Part shown: positions 43,776 through 54,237 of the stretch, in pieces | Numbering within the stretch: the stretch's first letter is position 1 | Layout: the number at the start of each line of letters is the position of its first letter | Assembly: GCA_949825045.1 (NCBI GenBank) | Contig: OX463810.1 | Coordinates: 40,310,201 to 40,374,200, forward strand | Origin: Argyresthia goedartella | Taxonomy: Eukaryota > Arthropoda > Insecta > Lepidoptera > Argyresthiidae | Reading direction: 5' to 3' | Length of the DNA stretch: 64,000 nucleotides | Made by a program: the position numbers and the translations under genes | Notes under the pieces: model-generated | What the model was told of the DNA's origin: nothing | Seen by the model: only the letters and a program-made list of their open reading frames with translations | Database searches by the model: none

Positions 43776-44145
43776 CTTGTTGAAGTACACTGTCTGACAA
43801 AATCAATGGAAGAGTTTTATCAGGATCTGGCAGGTCCTTTTGGACGAAACTGGTGTCATCAATATCTAAACAAAAAAAAAAATTGTTAGTACTTACAGTA
43901 AGTTTAGAACTACTTGTGTTAACTGCAAAAATATTTCTACATAGTGGATCAACCAACAGGATGTATGTACAACATATGAATATTATTTATTAGAACTGGA
44001 AGTAAGAAAATGAAGAGTATTATTACCTTTCAATATGTTTAGTTCACTTTCATCAATTTGAGCCAATGAATATGCTTCTTCTATGTCTGAAAATTAATAA
44101 TAATCAATAAACCACTTCATAGTTACATATTTATTTATACATCTA

Positions 44146-44308
44146 TGGCTGGTTCACATTATTCCAATCAAGTAATCCAGTAGGTCAATCCAGTGCTTGG
44201 TTGCTACTAGAATATATTGTCTACACCATTCCAGTTGCTGGACTGGTGGTTCAGTAGCAATGGAATGGGCGCATTGGATTACATTACTGGAATAATGTGA
44301 AACAGCCA
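44146..44308. mobile_element. 163-bp MITE next to the Harbinger element
   Basis: The ends read TGGCTGGTTCACATTATTCC inward from the left and, with one mismatch, the same from the right. The interior is made of CCAGT/ACTGG words like the Harbinger ends that begin six bases further on. It is probably a non-autonomous relative. Confidence 0.75.
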
Positions 44309-44465
44309 TATTATGCCCGGTTTACATTATTCCAGTCCAGTGATCTAGCGAGATTCCAGTCCAGTGCTGGACTGGATGTGTAACGTCTACACTATTCCAG
44401 TTATTTAGAAGCCGTTGAAGTGTGAACACTATAGTGACAATGATTTCAAGAAGAGATCAGTTTCG

Positions 44466-46287
44466 AAAATGTTTCAAACGTGCTAATCACTCTTGCTACA
44501 AGAAGTTATTAATGAGGTTGATAAGGAACTAAAAAAAAAGGAACGGATTTGGGTGAGAAATTGGATCAGCGAAAGATCAAAAAGGAGGGTCAGTAATACT
44601 TTTGCAAAAACTGAAGGTAGAAGATCCCAATGAATATAGACTGGCACTGAGAATGACAGCAGAAAACTTTGAAGAACTGTTATCATTAGTTTCGTATATA
44701 TCCATATCCAGCGTAAGAATACGTTGTTCAGAGATGCTATACCCGCAAAATTAAAATTAGAAGTCACTCTTTATTTTTCAAGTACTGGAGATAGTTACAG
44801 AAGCCTCAGTCGTATGTTTCGATTGCCAAAACCAACTATTTAAAAAATTATACCAGAAGTCTGTCAAGAAATTAAAAGGGCATTAAAAGACCACATCACG
44901 GTAATATATTTTTTTTATTAAGTAAGTATCATATTTAGGACAATTAAGCATTATTGAAAGCATTCATAATTGTATTAATATATTCTGGGTCATCGCTTAC
45001 TACATTTAACGAGTCCTCGGTGGTTTGTGTATTTACAGACGCTGGACTATTCAATGGCATATAAGTACTACTACTCGTGCTTGGTCTTGACGCATAATTG
45101 TTATTTGGTCTTGACGAATTGTCACTGGCATGTGTGTTTGCAGAATTCACTGTCATATTTCCGTATCTCAAATCGTGTAGTCGACATTTTGTTATCACAC
45201 TCTGTATTTCTTCTTGGCCTAGGATAGCCTGTTCTGTAGAAAGGGTTCTTAATTGTTTCGCAATGTGTTTCCCGAAGATGTCGAATTCATCTTCCACTGT
45301 TTCTGATTTGGATAAATCGTATTGCATATCTTTCATGCTACTGACTATTGTAGACAGCTGTGAAATTTTACTTCTTTTCTTTCGCGGTTCTGATAGACTT
45401 GGTTCTGGGTTTGTATGGATAGGGTTCCCACATTGGTCACTAGGTTGAGTATTGTCAGTATTTTCTTTATTTTGAGCATCATCAGTATTTTCCTGAAAAT
45501 AAAATATTTTTACTTTATTTTTGCAGATACCCACTGCGGAGCAATGGAAACAAGTCGAGGAAGGCTTTCGGAATAAGTGGAACTTTCCTTTGTGCTACGG
45601 AGCGTTAGACGGAAAACATATAAAAATTACTGGCTCCTATGAATATGGAAGTACGAACTTTAATTATAAAAAAGAAAACAGCATAGTATTGATGGCTCTT
45701 GTTGACCATGATTACTGTTTTACGTATATCAATGTGGGCGCAAATGGAAGCGCTTCGGATGGTGGTATTTTCAAAAACTGTTCCATTTTTACTGAATTAG
45801 AAAATGGCAGTTTTATTCCAGAAGATGGAGTGATTGTGGCTGATGCAGCATTTCCACTAAAAACATACTTAATGAAACCATATCCTGGGGCTAATTTAAC
45901 TTTTGAACAAAAAATATATAATTACAGGCTGTCCCGTGCTAGACGCATTGTAGAAAACGCTTTTGGAATATTAGTAAGTCGATTCAGAATTTTCGAAAAA
46001 GCTATTTCAACTAAGTTATGGATCACATTGTGTATGCAGCTTGCTCTCTACACAATTGGTTGAGAAAAAAGTCAAGCAATTATATGACTACTTCTTGTGT
46101 AGATCATGACGATCACAACAACCATCATTTGATTAATGGAACGTGGAGATCCGAAATAACCTCTTTAGATAGTATCATACAGCAGGGCAGTAACAACTCA
46201 GCAACACATGCCAGGGAAAAAAGAACTCAATTTACTAATTATTTTGTGAACGAAAAAAAAGTACCATGGCAAAATCATATGATACAT
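44466..46287 (+). pseudogene. PIF/Harbinger transposase (two exons)
   Basis: Exon 1 (about 44466-44900) is damaged by frame changes and a TAA, but reads WVRNWISER, then EDPNEYRLALRMTAENFEEL, then KLKLEVTLYFSSTGDSYRSL, the helix-turn-helix region of Harbinger transposases. The donor is ACG|GTAATA at 44900/44901; the acceptor TTTTTGCAG ends at 45526, phase 0. Exon 2 holds the DDE_4 core: CYGALDGKHIKI (first Asp), VIVADAAFPL (second Asp) and RARRIVENAFGIL (catalytic Glu). A frame change near 46015 leads to VYAACSLHNWLRKK and the tail ending about 46287. The intron contains the second exon of the opposite-strand accessory gene. The enzyme cuts and pastes the element at TWA-type targets; this copy is inactive. 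Confidence 0.85.
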
Positions 46288-46698
46288 TGATAAATTTGTG
46301 TGTTTTCACAAATAATATGCTACTAAAATAAAAATAAATAAAAATCTTAAAATAAATACCTGTGTTTTACGCTTCACCATCACATTTTTAATAAATGAAT
46401 TGAATTCGGCGAACCATTTCACTTTGGGTTGGTAAACATTGCCACTAGCACCAGATGTGGATGAATTCTTAATCTTGTCTAGTTCAAGGTAGTATGTCGA
46501 AGGAATACTTTTTATTTTGTTTTTCACATCTTCCGTTGTGAATCCTTCAATTTCCATACCAATGCACAGATTTTGCAAAGCAGTTTGGCGCATAGCTTTG
46601 TATTTATAATGTTCTGATGTTATATCCCATAAACACGGATTTTCTCTGTACAGAGTGACAAACGTTACAGTTTCGTCTTCAGATAACTTCTTCACCAT
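44944..46698 (-). CDS. Harbinger accessory protein, MADF domain (two exons, open)
   Basis: ATG 46698-46696 (MVKKLSEDETVTFVTLYREN). Exon 1 runs 46698-46360 and ends KRKTQ with donor CAG|GTATTT. Exon 2 runs 45492-44944, after acceptor TTTTCAG, in phase 0. The joined frame is about 296 residues without stops. Residues 8-100 form a MADF (Myb/SANT-like) DNA-binding domain (LYRENPCLWDI, YQPKVKWFAEFNSFI). The second exon has an Asn/Ser-rich linker and a helical EDEFDIFGKHIAKQLRTL block similar to the C-terminal motif of Harbinger MADF partners. Such proteins bind the element ends and bring the transposase to the nucleus. The 866-bp intron holds the catalytic exon of the transposase on the other strand. 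The upstream 46720-46800 region contains two copies of a GCGCT...AAGCGC palindrome. Confidence 0.75.
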
Positions 46699-46719
46699 TG
46701 TTAACCCGTCAAACGTCCT

Positions 46720-46800
46720 ATGCGCTACATAAGCGCATAACTTTTTTGGGCGGCTAGCGTCCTGTGCGCTGCATAAGCGCATAGAAAGTATTGCAAACTT
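46720..46800 (-). promoter_or_regulatory. Duplicated near-palindrome upstream of the MADF gene
   Basis: CGTCCTATGCGCTACATAAG and CGTCCTGTGCGCTGCATAAG occur about 44 bases apart, each followed by CGCATA, so that ATGCGCT pairs with AAGCGCAT. The position just before the ATG suggests an operator or promoter element, by inference only. Confidence 0.4.
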
Positions 46801-47771
46801 CGACGTTTTATGAATATTCACCAAGTTTCAGAATGTTCCCGGAAGTAGTCTTAGATTATGAGTAGTTTAGTTGGCAACCGTGTGATATGATTGGAACTGA
46901 TATTGAGACAGCCAAATCAGATCAAAATAAATAAAATACCAAGCCATGTTGCCATTTTGGGCAGGCCGGCCGCAGACTTACATTTTATGTTTGTCAATAT
47001 TTATTAATTGTGAAGTAATTACTGTGTTTTGTAATAAAATAATACATCTTATCGCTGGAGAAATGAATAGTGGTGATGTGAAAAATGGAAAAAAGTGTAA
47101 GTTTTGTGTTTGGCCCGTAAGAACGAAATATAATTAGAGGTGTCAGTGTCAAATAATGGATTCTGAAAACAATCGATGAAAAGCCTTATCAACTTTATTA
47201 TCACATGTGAGTACTATACATCACAAGATAGGTAATTTCATAAACTTTATTATGGTACATAACATGTTAGGAAACTAATAAAATAACCTAACAAACTTAT
47301 GAAATTCCTAACGCAAGTCGATTGAAAGTTTATTTTCGCCAGAACCTTGGACGCGTTAGGGTCCTCGAGATTCGCTGTACAGGGACATTCCAGAGGTTAA
47401 ATCCTTTTTCTTTGCAAAAAAGTCCGCAAAAACAACCAACACGTGTATACTTCGTCAGCACTGGAATGGCACTGGATTGGCCGTCTACATTATTCCAGTT
47501 GCACTGGATTGGTCGCACTGGATTCAAAAGTAGACCGCGAATCCAGTTACTGGACTGGAATGCTTACTGGATTCAGTTCATTCCAATGCCGGTTTACATT
47601 TTTCCAGTAAGCAATCCAGTACTGGACTGGATCGCTGGACTGGAATAATGTAAACCGGGCATTTCCAAAGTTCCAGCTTACTTCTTTTAAGTACACTCTC
47701 TGACAATGTAGGAAGACTTATATCAGGATCTGGCAGTTCCTTGCTGTACGAGAAATTGGTGTCATCAATAC

Positions 47772-48458
47772 CAAAAGACAACAAAATTATGGTATTTTAT
47801 TAAGAGCAAAGGTCATCAATTATCATCAGTAATGTCAGTATCAGTATAAAGTCATCAGTCATTATCAGTAAAAGTGCAAAAACCAATTTTATTTTTAAGT
47901 AGAATGGGACAGAACTGTGATAAACTAATTAACCACAAAAAAAACAAACTGAAACAATAATAAATAATTTCCAATGACACATGAAACAATGACAAGTACC
48001 TAAACGCGGAACTTACATGGGGAGTGATTCAGGTACCCATGATAATAAGGCATCCAAAAATATTTTTCTTTTTCCCCGGCCATACTTTTTAAGCAGTTGT
48101 AGACAGTCCGAAACAAAAAATATTAAAACTATACTCACTTTTTGGGGTTGAGCAAGATGGCGTATGTACATTGGCTGATGTTTTTTTTTGTTTTACAGCT
48201 GCAAAAAACATTCCTGTAATTAATTCTTCTTCTTATGAGTCGTTGGAATTTGTTGACAATAAAAATGAAATGTGTTAAGACAGGACACTGCAAGACACTG
48301 TGGCTGTGGCTCCACAGATACATTTAACATGGTCAGTATAACCCCACAGAAATAGAGGTTGGAGTGTAGATAAGGGGGCGCCAAGGAAAAAAAACTTAGA
48401 TTTTTTTTTGCGTTTTGGGGGCTTCCGCCCCCTTATCGACACTCTGACCACATCTTAC
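47772..48458. other. Intron-like spacer of the candidate host gene
   Basis: Lies between candidate exons E2 and E3. It holds a 90-bp micro-MITE (48358-48447) and a TTTTTTTTTGTTTTACAG stretch near 48180 that looks like a plus-strand acceptor. No other gene recognised. Confidence 0.45.
48358..48447. mobile_element. Micro-MITE, 90 bp
   Basis: GTTGGAGTGTAGATAAGGGG at one side and CCCCCTTATCGACACTCTGAC-like bases at the other form an imperfect inverted pair. A 44-bp internally shortened copy in the opposite orientation is at 63022-63065. Confidence 0.6.
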
Positions 48459-49071
48459 AGGGTAAAAATTGCTTCTTGAGAGGTGGTGGGCATTTGTGAT
48501 CATCATCTATCTCTTCATCACTAGACATGTATCTTTTTGTTCTGCGTTTTGGTCTTGAATCAGGATATTGATTGTCATCCTCTGTAGCCAAGTCCGATGT
48601 ATCTTCAGCCAGTTTTAGCTTCTTTCTAGCTTTATCCAAGCTGTCTAAAGATTCAAACACCATTCAATTCAAACCATGCCCAACTGACAGTACAGTAGCC
48701 AACGCAAATGATGAAAATTCCTGTGGAATTTGGTTTCACGCTACGAATAAATAATAAGGTTTTAAGTTCAATGCATACGCATAGAACTCATCCCACCATG
48801 CAACCCTTTTATCGGTTGTGCTGTAGACCCTGGGTGTAATTCAATTAGAAAAGAAATTAGGATGATAGATACCTGTTTCATATAGCACCTTTTGTACACC
48901 GTATAAGTGCCATTTATCTTCAGGTGATTTTTTGAAGAGTAGCCGCTCAAATTCCTTCGAGCCTTTAATCGGAGGCCAGTGGACCTCGCATTTACGTGGC
49001 GTCAGCCACGCAGAATTTACAACTGCAACAGATCCGCCTTCAGCCCCGGCAAACTGCACGACGGCGTACAT

Positions 49072-50039
49072 TATACCGCTGATGTTAACGGGCTGCTTTA
49101 ATCCTTTGAAACTGTAGTGCGAGAATTTGAAACTTACCGGCAAGTCGTCAAATAAGATATATGAACCATTCTAACAAGAAAGCGCGGCAAGCGCAACACA
49201 AAAAGAAACGTCAGTTGGTCATTGTCAATGGAGGTGAGGGAGGCGTATATACTTGAACAGGTTCCGGCACTAGGTATCTTTCAATACTAGTCGGCATACG
49301 CGGTACGCGATGCGCGCACCACGTGTTACCAGCAGCGGCGTACTCGATGCGATGCATATGTCACCGGAAAATAATACGATCCGCAAGTTTATAAATTTCC
49401 TATTTTTTTTTCCGCAAGTTTATAAATATACTTACCTAACCTAACCTAACCTAACATAACCTAACCTAACCTAACCTAGCCTAATATAAATTTATAAACT
49501 TGCGGATCGTATTATTTTCCGGTGACACATACATCAAGTATTCGGCGGCCGCAACGAGTGTCCGGGATGTTTCCGAAATGTTCGCCGTAGGACTCGGAAG
49601 CAGTGCAGATTCTGTGCTTCGTACGTTTCATCGTGCGTGGGTTAGGGTGGGTGAATATTAATTATATCTCATTATACACTTCTGGATTCAAACCTAGTAC
49701 TACCCGGACCGGATGACATGATGTACAATAAATCAATTGTCTTATCTCTAAATTAAACGTTTGGCTATTCCCGTACACTTACCTACTAAAAATATTCACA
49801 GATTGTACCTAACTAAAATATACGTGGTTATACATACCAGTTATGTAATTTACCGACCGGGCGAGTTAGCAAGGCTATGTCGATGGCCTAGGGCGGCAGT
49901 TGAGGTCAGAAGTGACTGCCAGAGACTGCATCCGAACCCTCTGCTAGTCGTAGCGGTTTCCGTTCCACTGGGCTACGGGGGATGAGGACGAGAGAGGGCA
50001 TCTGCGACTGCACGACCGCTTATGCACTAAAAATACTCC
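49072..50039. other. Upstream region of the candidate host gene; no coding sequence
   Basis: Contains the MITE with telomeric repeats (49359-49527) and a GCCGCAACGAGTGTCCGGGA GC-rich patch near 49545. No supportable ORF. If the exons at 43.8-49.1 kb are a real gene, the promoter should be here. Confidence 0.4.
49359..49527. mobile_element. MITE containing interstitial telomeric repeats
   Basis: Inverted arms of about 39 bp: TGTCACCGGAAAATAATACG at the left and its complement at the right, extending through GATCCGCAAGTTTATAAATT. The 90-bp centre contains about eleven CCTAA units (49434-49485), i.e. the insect telomeric repeat TTAGG on the other strand, with one CATAA and one CCTAG variant. 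Confidence 0.75.
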
Positions 50040-50705
50040 TGTGTAGATGACTGTTTCACAAATTGGGCGGAAACTTGGACCGTGTACCGCCGTCACATCC
50101 GCATGCTAGATCGTTTCCAACTCAGATGTCTTCGCAAGATAATAAATTTCAGATGGTCTGATCGCGTGCGGAACACTGAAGTCCTGCGACGTGCCAATGT
50201 GGGTGGCATTGAGGCCTACCTCATGCGGCGATGCAGCTTCGGTGGTGCGGACACGTGTCAAGGATGGCAGAGCAGAGGGTCGCAAAGTACATTTTCTACT
50301 CAGAACTTGAGGAGGGCAAGCGCAAGCGTGGCGGACATGTACAAAGATGTGCTGAAGCGGCACATGAAGAGGTGCGGCATAGAGCATTCCCAGTGGGAGA
50401 AGGGGAAGAGTAAGCCGCCCTCAGACCCGAGTGGAGGGCTTTGGTTAAAACCAAAGTCCCTGACTTTGAAATTCATCGGCGCGCCGAGCTCGATACCAAG
50501 CGTGATGAGTTAAAAGCCCGACCACCTGCGCTGCTAACTCATTATAATTATATAAATGGTGTGCTCACATGCTCGCAATGCACACGGATTGATTCTACGG
50601 CAAGAAAGTTCTCTGCTGCAGACACCGCACATGCATATGAAATGCCGGTAGACCACCATCGCGGCCGCCGTCTCCTTGCGGGCTACCGCAAGCCTGACCT
50701 TTACT
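50040..50705 (+). pseudogene. C-terminal fragment of a LINE ORF2
   Basis: Reads TWTVYRRHIRMLDRFQLRCL, then [20 protein letters not shown], then after a frame change near 50230 [20 protein letters not shown] and GKRKRGG, and after a stop near 50411 a tail with LTCSQCTRI. This order matches the region after the RT domain in a widespread LINE group that ends in a CxxC finger. The RT itself is absent. The clade is not assigned with confidence. Confidence 0.7.
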
Positions 50706-51498
50706 AACAACGGTTGATAGTATCTAAGTATTCGCAACATTCGCTATGGAGAAGATACAGCGATGCCTTCGTCAAACAGTGAACTCATACATGTTGGAAG
50801 GAACGAAGGAAATGGTTATGTCCTCACTGGACAGAATTATCATTGAACAGTAATGATACCAAAGAATAAATGTGTTTTCTTGAGGATGTGGCCTTAATGC
50901 AGATGAGCATAGTGCAGTAATGATTGACAAAATATTGTCTTAACACAGAACTAATACTAAGGGGAGTAGAAATGTCATGCAAGCTTGAAAATGTCTCCGG
51001 CAAGTGGTCTTGAACATCTTCAACCTTTTTAGTTTTACGGCACAGTCAGCAAAGAAGCACCGTGGTGGAAAAGGTTAAGGAAAGGCATCATCCTCCTGCA
51101 GTTTGCGAAATGCAACAACCATTGTTATTGTCCTGCGCTTGCACCACATTATGTCAGGATGAATGTGATACACTACATCAAAGAAAAGACCAATATGCTA
51201 GTGAAGATGGAGCCACTAGTCCCGACATGGAAGCTGGAAACTTTCTTGAATTAATTCAGGACACCATAACTTACAAAACTGCAATTCAGCACTATGAAAA
51301 GTGATAACATAGTTTTAATAACTTTCACTAAACAGATAAAGTTTTATTATTATTACTAACAAAATTATGGATGTTAATTTTATAAATTACAAATTTCTTC
51401 ATTCATAACATGCACTATTTATTTTTAAAATCACAATGATATTTCATATATTTATATTTTTTCTACTTTTCATATTGATGGTGTTTGATCAAAACTTT
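50706..51498. other. Unassigned; short frame of unknown status
   Basis: An 80-codon plus-strand frame at 51062-51304 contains a Cys-rich stretch but has no recognisable domain. It is not called as a gene. The rest has nothing supportable. Confidence 0.3.
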
Positions 51499-52208
51499 AA
51501 AAACTGGCGAGCATGAGGCAGGGTATTTCATTACCTAGATACAATTAAAAAGTTGTGTAATTTTTTAAATAATGTTTTGACAATACTGGCCCGCTGAGTA
51601 GCTGGCGCCAGTGATGCACGGGAGGGCATGATGGCAGTGTGGCGTGAGGTGCCGGCCCGGATATTCGTGCGCAAAGTTGTCTCGGGTACCTAATACCCTG
51701 CCTCTTTTCTATCTTCTCATATAATAATTTTTTTCTTTTTTGTTATTAAGTGTGTGTTTTGGCAATCAAGCATATAATAATTAATTTTTAATTGTATGAT
51801 AGTTATTTTTATGCAAACAAAGTATTACTGCAACTTTGCGCCAAGCCAATGTGCATAGAGCATGCAAATTTTGTTTGCAATATTTGTGCCAATAACAACA
51901 CAAGTAACTTATTATTTTTCTCATAAAAAAGATATATTTATTGTTAAATTTCATGCTGCTTATTTTTTTGTTTTTGTCATTTGAGTGGATTTTATTGTTG
52001 ATTTTCTAAAACCCTAAAATTTTCATTCTTAATAATCAATTTATTTTTATTTTATTTTATAAAAAAAACCTTCAAATATATAAGTTCAGTGAAGAACATT
52101 AAATAAAAATTAATAAAAAATATCTAGAGACACATATTATTCACACTATATACCCGGCCACATTCTTGGTGTAACTTTTTTCACGTCATGCTCGCCGGTT
52201 TCAGTTTT
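51499..52208. repeat. Inverted-repeat element with AAACTGGCGAGCATGA-type ends
   Basis: AAACTGGCGAGCATGA near 51501 is repeated inverted at 52186-52206 (TCATGCTCGCCGGTTTCAGT). An inner pair, GAGGCAGGGTATTTCATTAC and GTACCTAATACCCTGCCTC (51515 and 51687), is also inverted. The interior is AT-rich and non-coding. Probably a non-autonomous DNA element. Confidence 0.5.
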
Positions 52209-52689
52209 GGTGGCCCAGTGGGAACCAGATGAGATCCTACAACGTGCAGGAGTCTTGTTTTCTTATAATCATACCAATTAACGTAGTAATTAGAATGCAC
52301 AAGTTTTTCTTTTATTATACAAAAGACTGTCAAACCATTTAGTTAGCTACAGGTTCATGTGAGTATTCAACGAATCAAGGGCATAAATTGTACCTCCAAA
52401 ATAATTTTGACTCCTCCATACAAATTGGCTTGGTCAGCAGACCATTTTGTATGGGGGAAGGAGTGTTGTGATGGCCGTTGTTAGTAAAAGTTTTTCTATT
52501 TTTATAATTTTTTTAAGAACAGGTGGGTAATAGTACTACTAAATAGTAATGTTTCATCGCATAAATTATTATAAAATTTTCGCCATATTATATATAATTC
52601 ACACTTAAAACGATGGCTCGTAGAGACCTAAGTGTGTCTCGGCCTCAGATATTTCAGGTGCTTGTAGAATAGTTAAGAGAGAGAAGTAG

Positions 52690-53580
52690 TAAAAAAACGA
52701 ACCCTAATGTCACGTTATGTGACGTCTCTACATAGTCGTATTATTGACGTACAAAAACTGCCCTCAATGCCACGTGTATGTGAACCGTAATATTGACGTA
52801 CAAAAACTGACCTTAATGTCACGTTAATATGACGTCTCTCTCTACATAGACGTAATATTGACGTACAAAAACTGCCCTGAATGTCACGTCTATGTGACGT
52901 CTCGAAACAACCGTAATATTGACGTACAAAAACTGACCTTAATGTCACGTTAATATGACGTCTCTACATAGCCGTAATATTGACGTACAAAAACTGCCCT
53001 CAATGTCACGTGTATGTGACGTCCCTAAACAACCGTAATATTGACGTACAAAAACTAACCTTAATGTCACGTTAATATGACGTCTCTACATAGACGTAAT
53101 ATTGACGTACAAAAACTGCCCTGAATGTCACGTGTATGTGACGTCCCTAAACAACCGTAATATTGACGTCCAAAACTGACCTTAATGTCACGTTAATATG
53201 ACGTCTCTATATAGCGTAATATTGACGTACAAAAACTGACCTTAATGTCACGTTAATATGACGTCTCTACATAGCTGTAATATTGACGTACAAAAACTGA
53301 CCTTAATGTCACGTAAATATGACGTCTCTACATAGCCTTAATATTGACGTACAAAAACTGACCTTAATGTGACGTTAATATGACGTCTCTACATAGCTGT
53401 AATATTGACGTACAAAAACTGACCTTAATGTCACGTTAATATGACGTCTATTGCCGACCGATTAGGGACCGACCTTACTTAGAGGTCAGGATGACGTACA
53501 AAGCTAACTTATATGGGACCGACCCTAAATTGACTTATAACTGACGTCATTTATTACGTCACTAACGTCATCTTGCTACC
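52690..53580. repeat. GACGT minisatellite, about twelve 60-bp units, with a GCTACCTGG edge
   Basis: Units contain AATATTGACGTACAAAAACT plus a CTTAATGTCACGTTAATATG or CCTGAATGTCACGTGTATG variant. In the first half the two variants alternate, giving a two-unit higher-order repeat. The right edge TTGCTACCTGGG is the complement of the left edge of the 15.2-kb array. Confidence 0.75.
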
Positions 53581-54237
53581 TGGGAATTGGTATTTTGTTC
53601 TCTCCGGCATAACTCGGCGTGCTGGCATGTTAAAATTAAAACTAATTGATGGTTTTTAACACGCTTTTATTAGCTTGGGTTGTATGTATGTATGTATCTA
53701 TGTATGTAACGGAATCTTTGAACTTAATTTTCACCAGTTTCCAGAAGTCTGATTAATTTGAAACTTTGCATACGTATCAAGGACCGATTACAATGCAATA
53801 ATTTGATAACAGTTTCCCATTATCCTTATTAGGACGGCCAGGATTAATAAATTCTTTTATAGATCCTCTGTAGTAGAGTAAAAGGGACAGAGCGAGGGCG
53901 CGATCTGCGCATGCCTGCACTTTCGGACTTATTCTTTCGCTCGGGCACTTGGTACTATGGAGTGTAGAGACTCTGTACACGCCTTTTGGTATAGTACAAC
54001 GGAGGCAAAAACGTTTTCAGGATAATTGCGTTCTCACCTTGTTCATTCTCTATGCATGCGTAGGTATTAATGAGACTAATATACGCAAATTACTGTATTA
54101 TAATATTCATAAAATATATAATATGATAACCGTGACTCACAAAAGGCTTTTTAATCACAACAAAATAATCAGAACATAAGTTTTAATCAATTTATTTTAC
54201 GGGAAAAAATTTGGTTAGCTCCAATGCTTTGAAATTA
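53581..54237. other. Dispersed repeat-like spacer
   Basis: Contains a TATG simple repeat (53680-53705) and an intermediate-copy looking segment (TTTTTAACACGCTTTTATTA). No supportable gene. Confidence 0.35.

Larger units (their letters stand above)
44314..47661. mobile_element. PIF/Harbinger DNA transposon
   Basis: The ends are inverted: TGCCCGGTTTACATTATTCC on the left and its complement on the right, followed by CCAGT/ACTGG-rich subterminal repeats of 150-200 bp. The flanking trinucleotides are TTA and TTT, near the TWA preference of the superfamily but not identical. It encodes a DDE transposase (plus) and a MADF/BESS-like accessory protein (minus). It lies in an intron of the candidate host gene. 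Confidence 0.85.
43776..49071 (-). pseudogene. Candidate host multi-exon gene (partial, fragmented by insertions)
   Basis: Exons with consistent phase-1 splice sites on the minus strand. E1 49071-48873: ATG, MYAVVQFAGAEGGSVAVV, donor CAG|GTATCT. E2 48644-48459: acceptor CTTTAG, SLDKARKKLKLAEDTSDL, then KRRTKRYMSSDEEIDDD, donor T|GTAAGA. E3 47771-47682: 90 nt, IDDTNFSYSKELPDPDISL, donor GTAAGC, acceptor base lost. E4 44086-44027: 60 nt, IEEAYSLAQIDESELNIL, flanked by TTTCAG and GTAATA. E5 43865-43776: 90 nt, IDDTSFVQKDLPDPDKTL, flanked by GTTTAG and GTAAGT. The N-terminal layout resembles, from memory, insect proteins that end in DUF4806; that end is not seen here. A Harbinger element sits in the E3-E4 intron and the downstream exons are cut off by the CR1-like LINE. 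Function unknown; probably nuclear, given the basic/acidic low-complexity E2. Confidence 0.55.

Noticed and set aside
45098..45448. 116-codon plus-strand frame within the Harbinger element
   Set aside because: Antisense to the second exon of the MADF gene; no domain.
46946..47137. 63-codon plus-strand frame with a hydrophobic start
   Set aside because: Short, AT-rich, located in the non-coding right part of the Harbinger element, and no similarity recognised.
48180..48290. Plus-strand splice-acceptor-like tract followed by a short open frame
   Set aside because: No matching donor or upstream exon on the plus strand; probably chance in a T-rich intron.
51062..51304. 80-codon plus-strand frame with Cys-rich centre
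   Set aside because: No recognisable family, no codon or context support, and flanked by transposon debris.
52690..53450. Regular repeats with about 60-bp period, CRISPR-like at first sight
   Set aside because: The whole unit is repeated with no unique spacers, and the context is a eukaryotic transposon-rich region without cas genes; it is a minisatellite.
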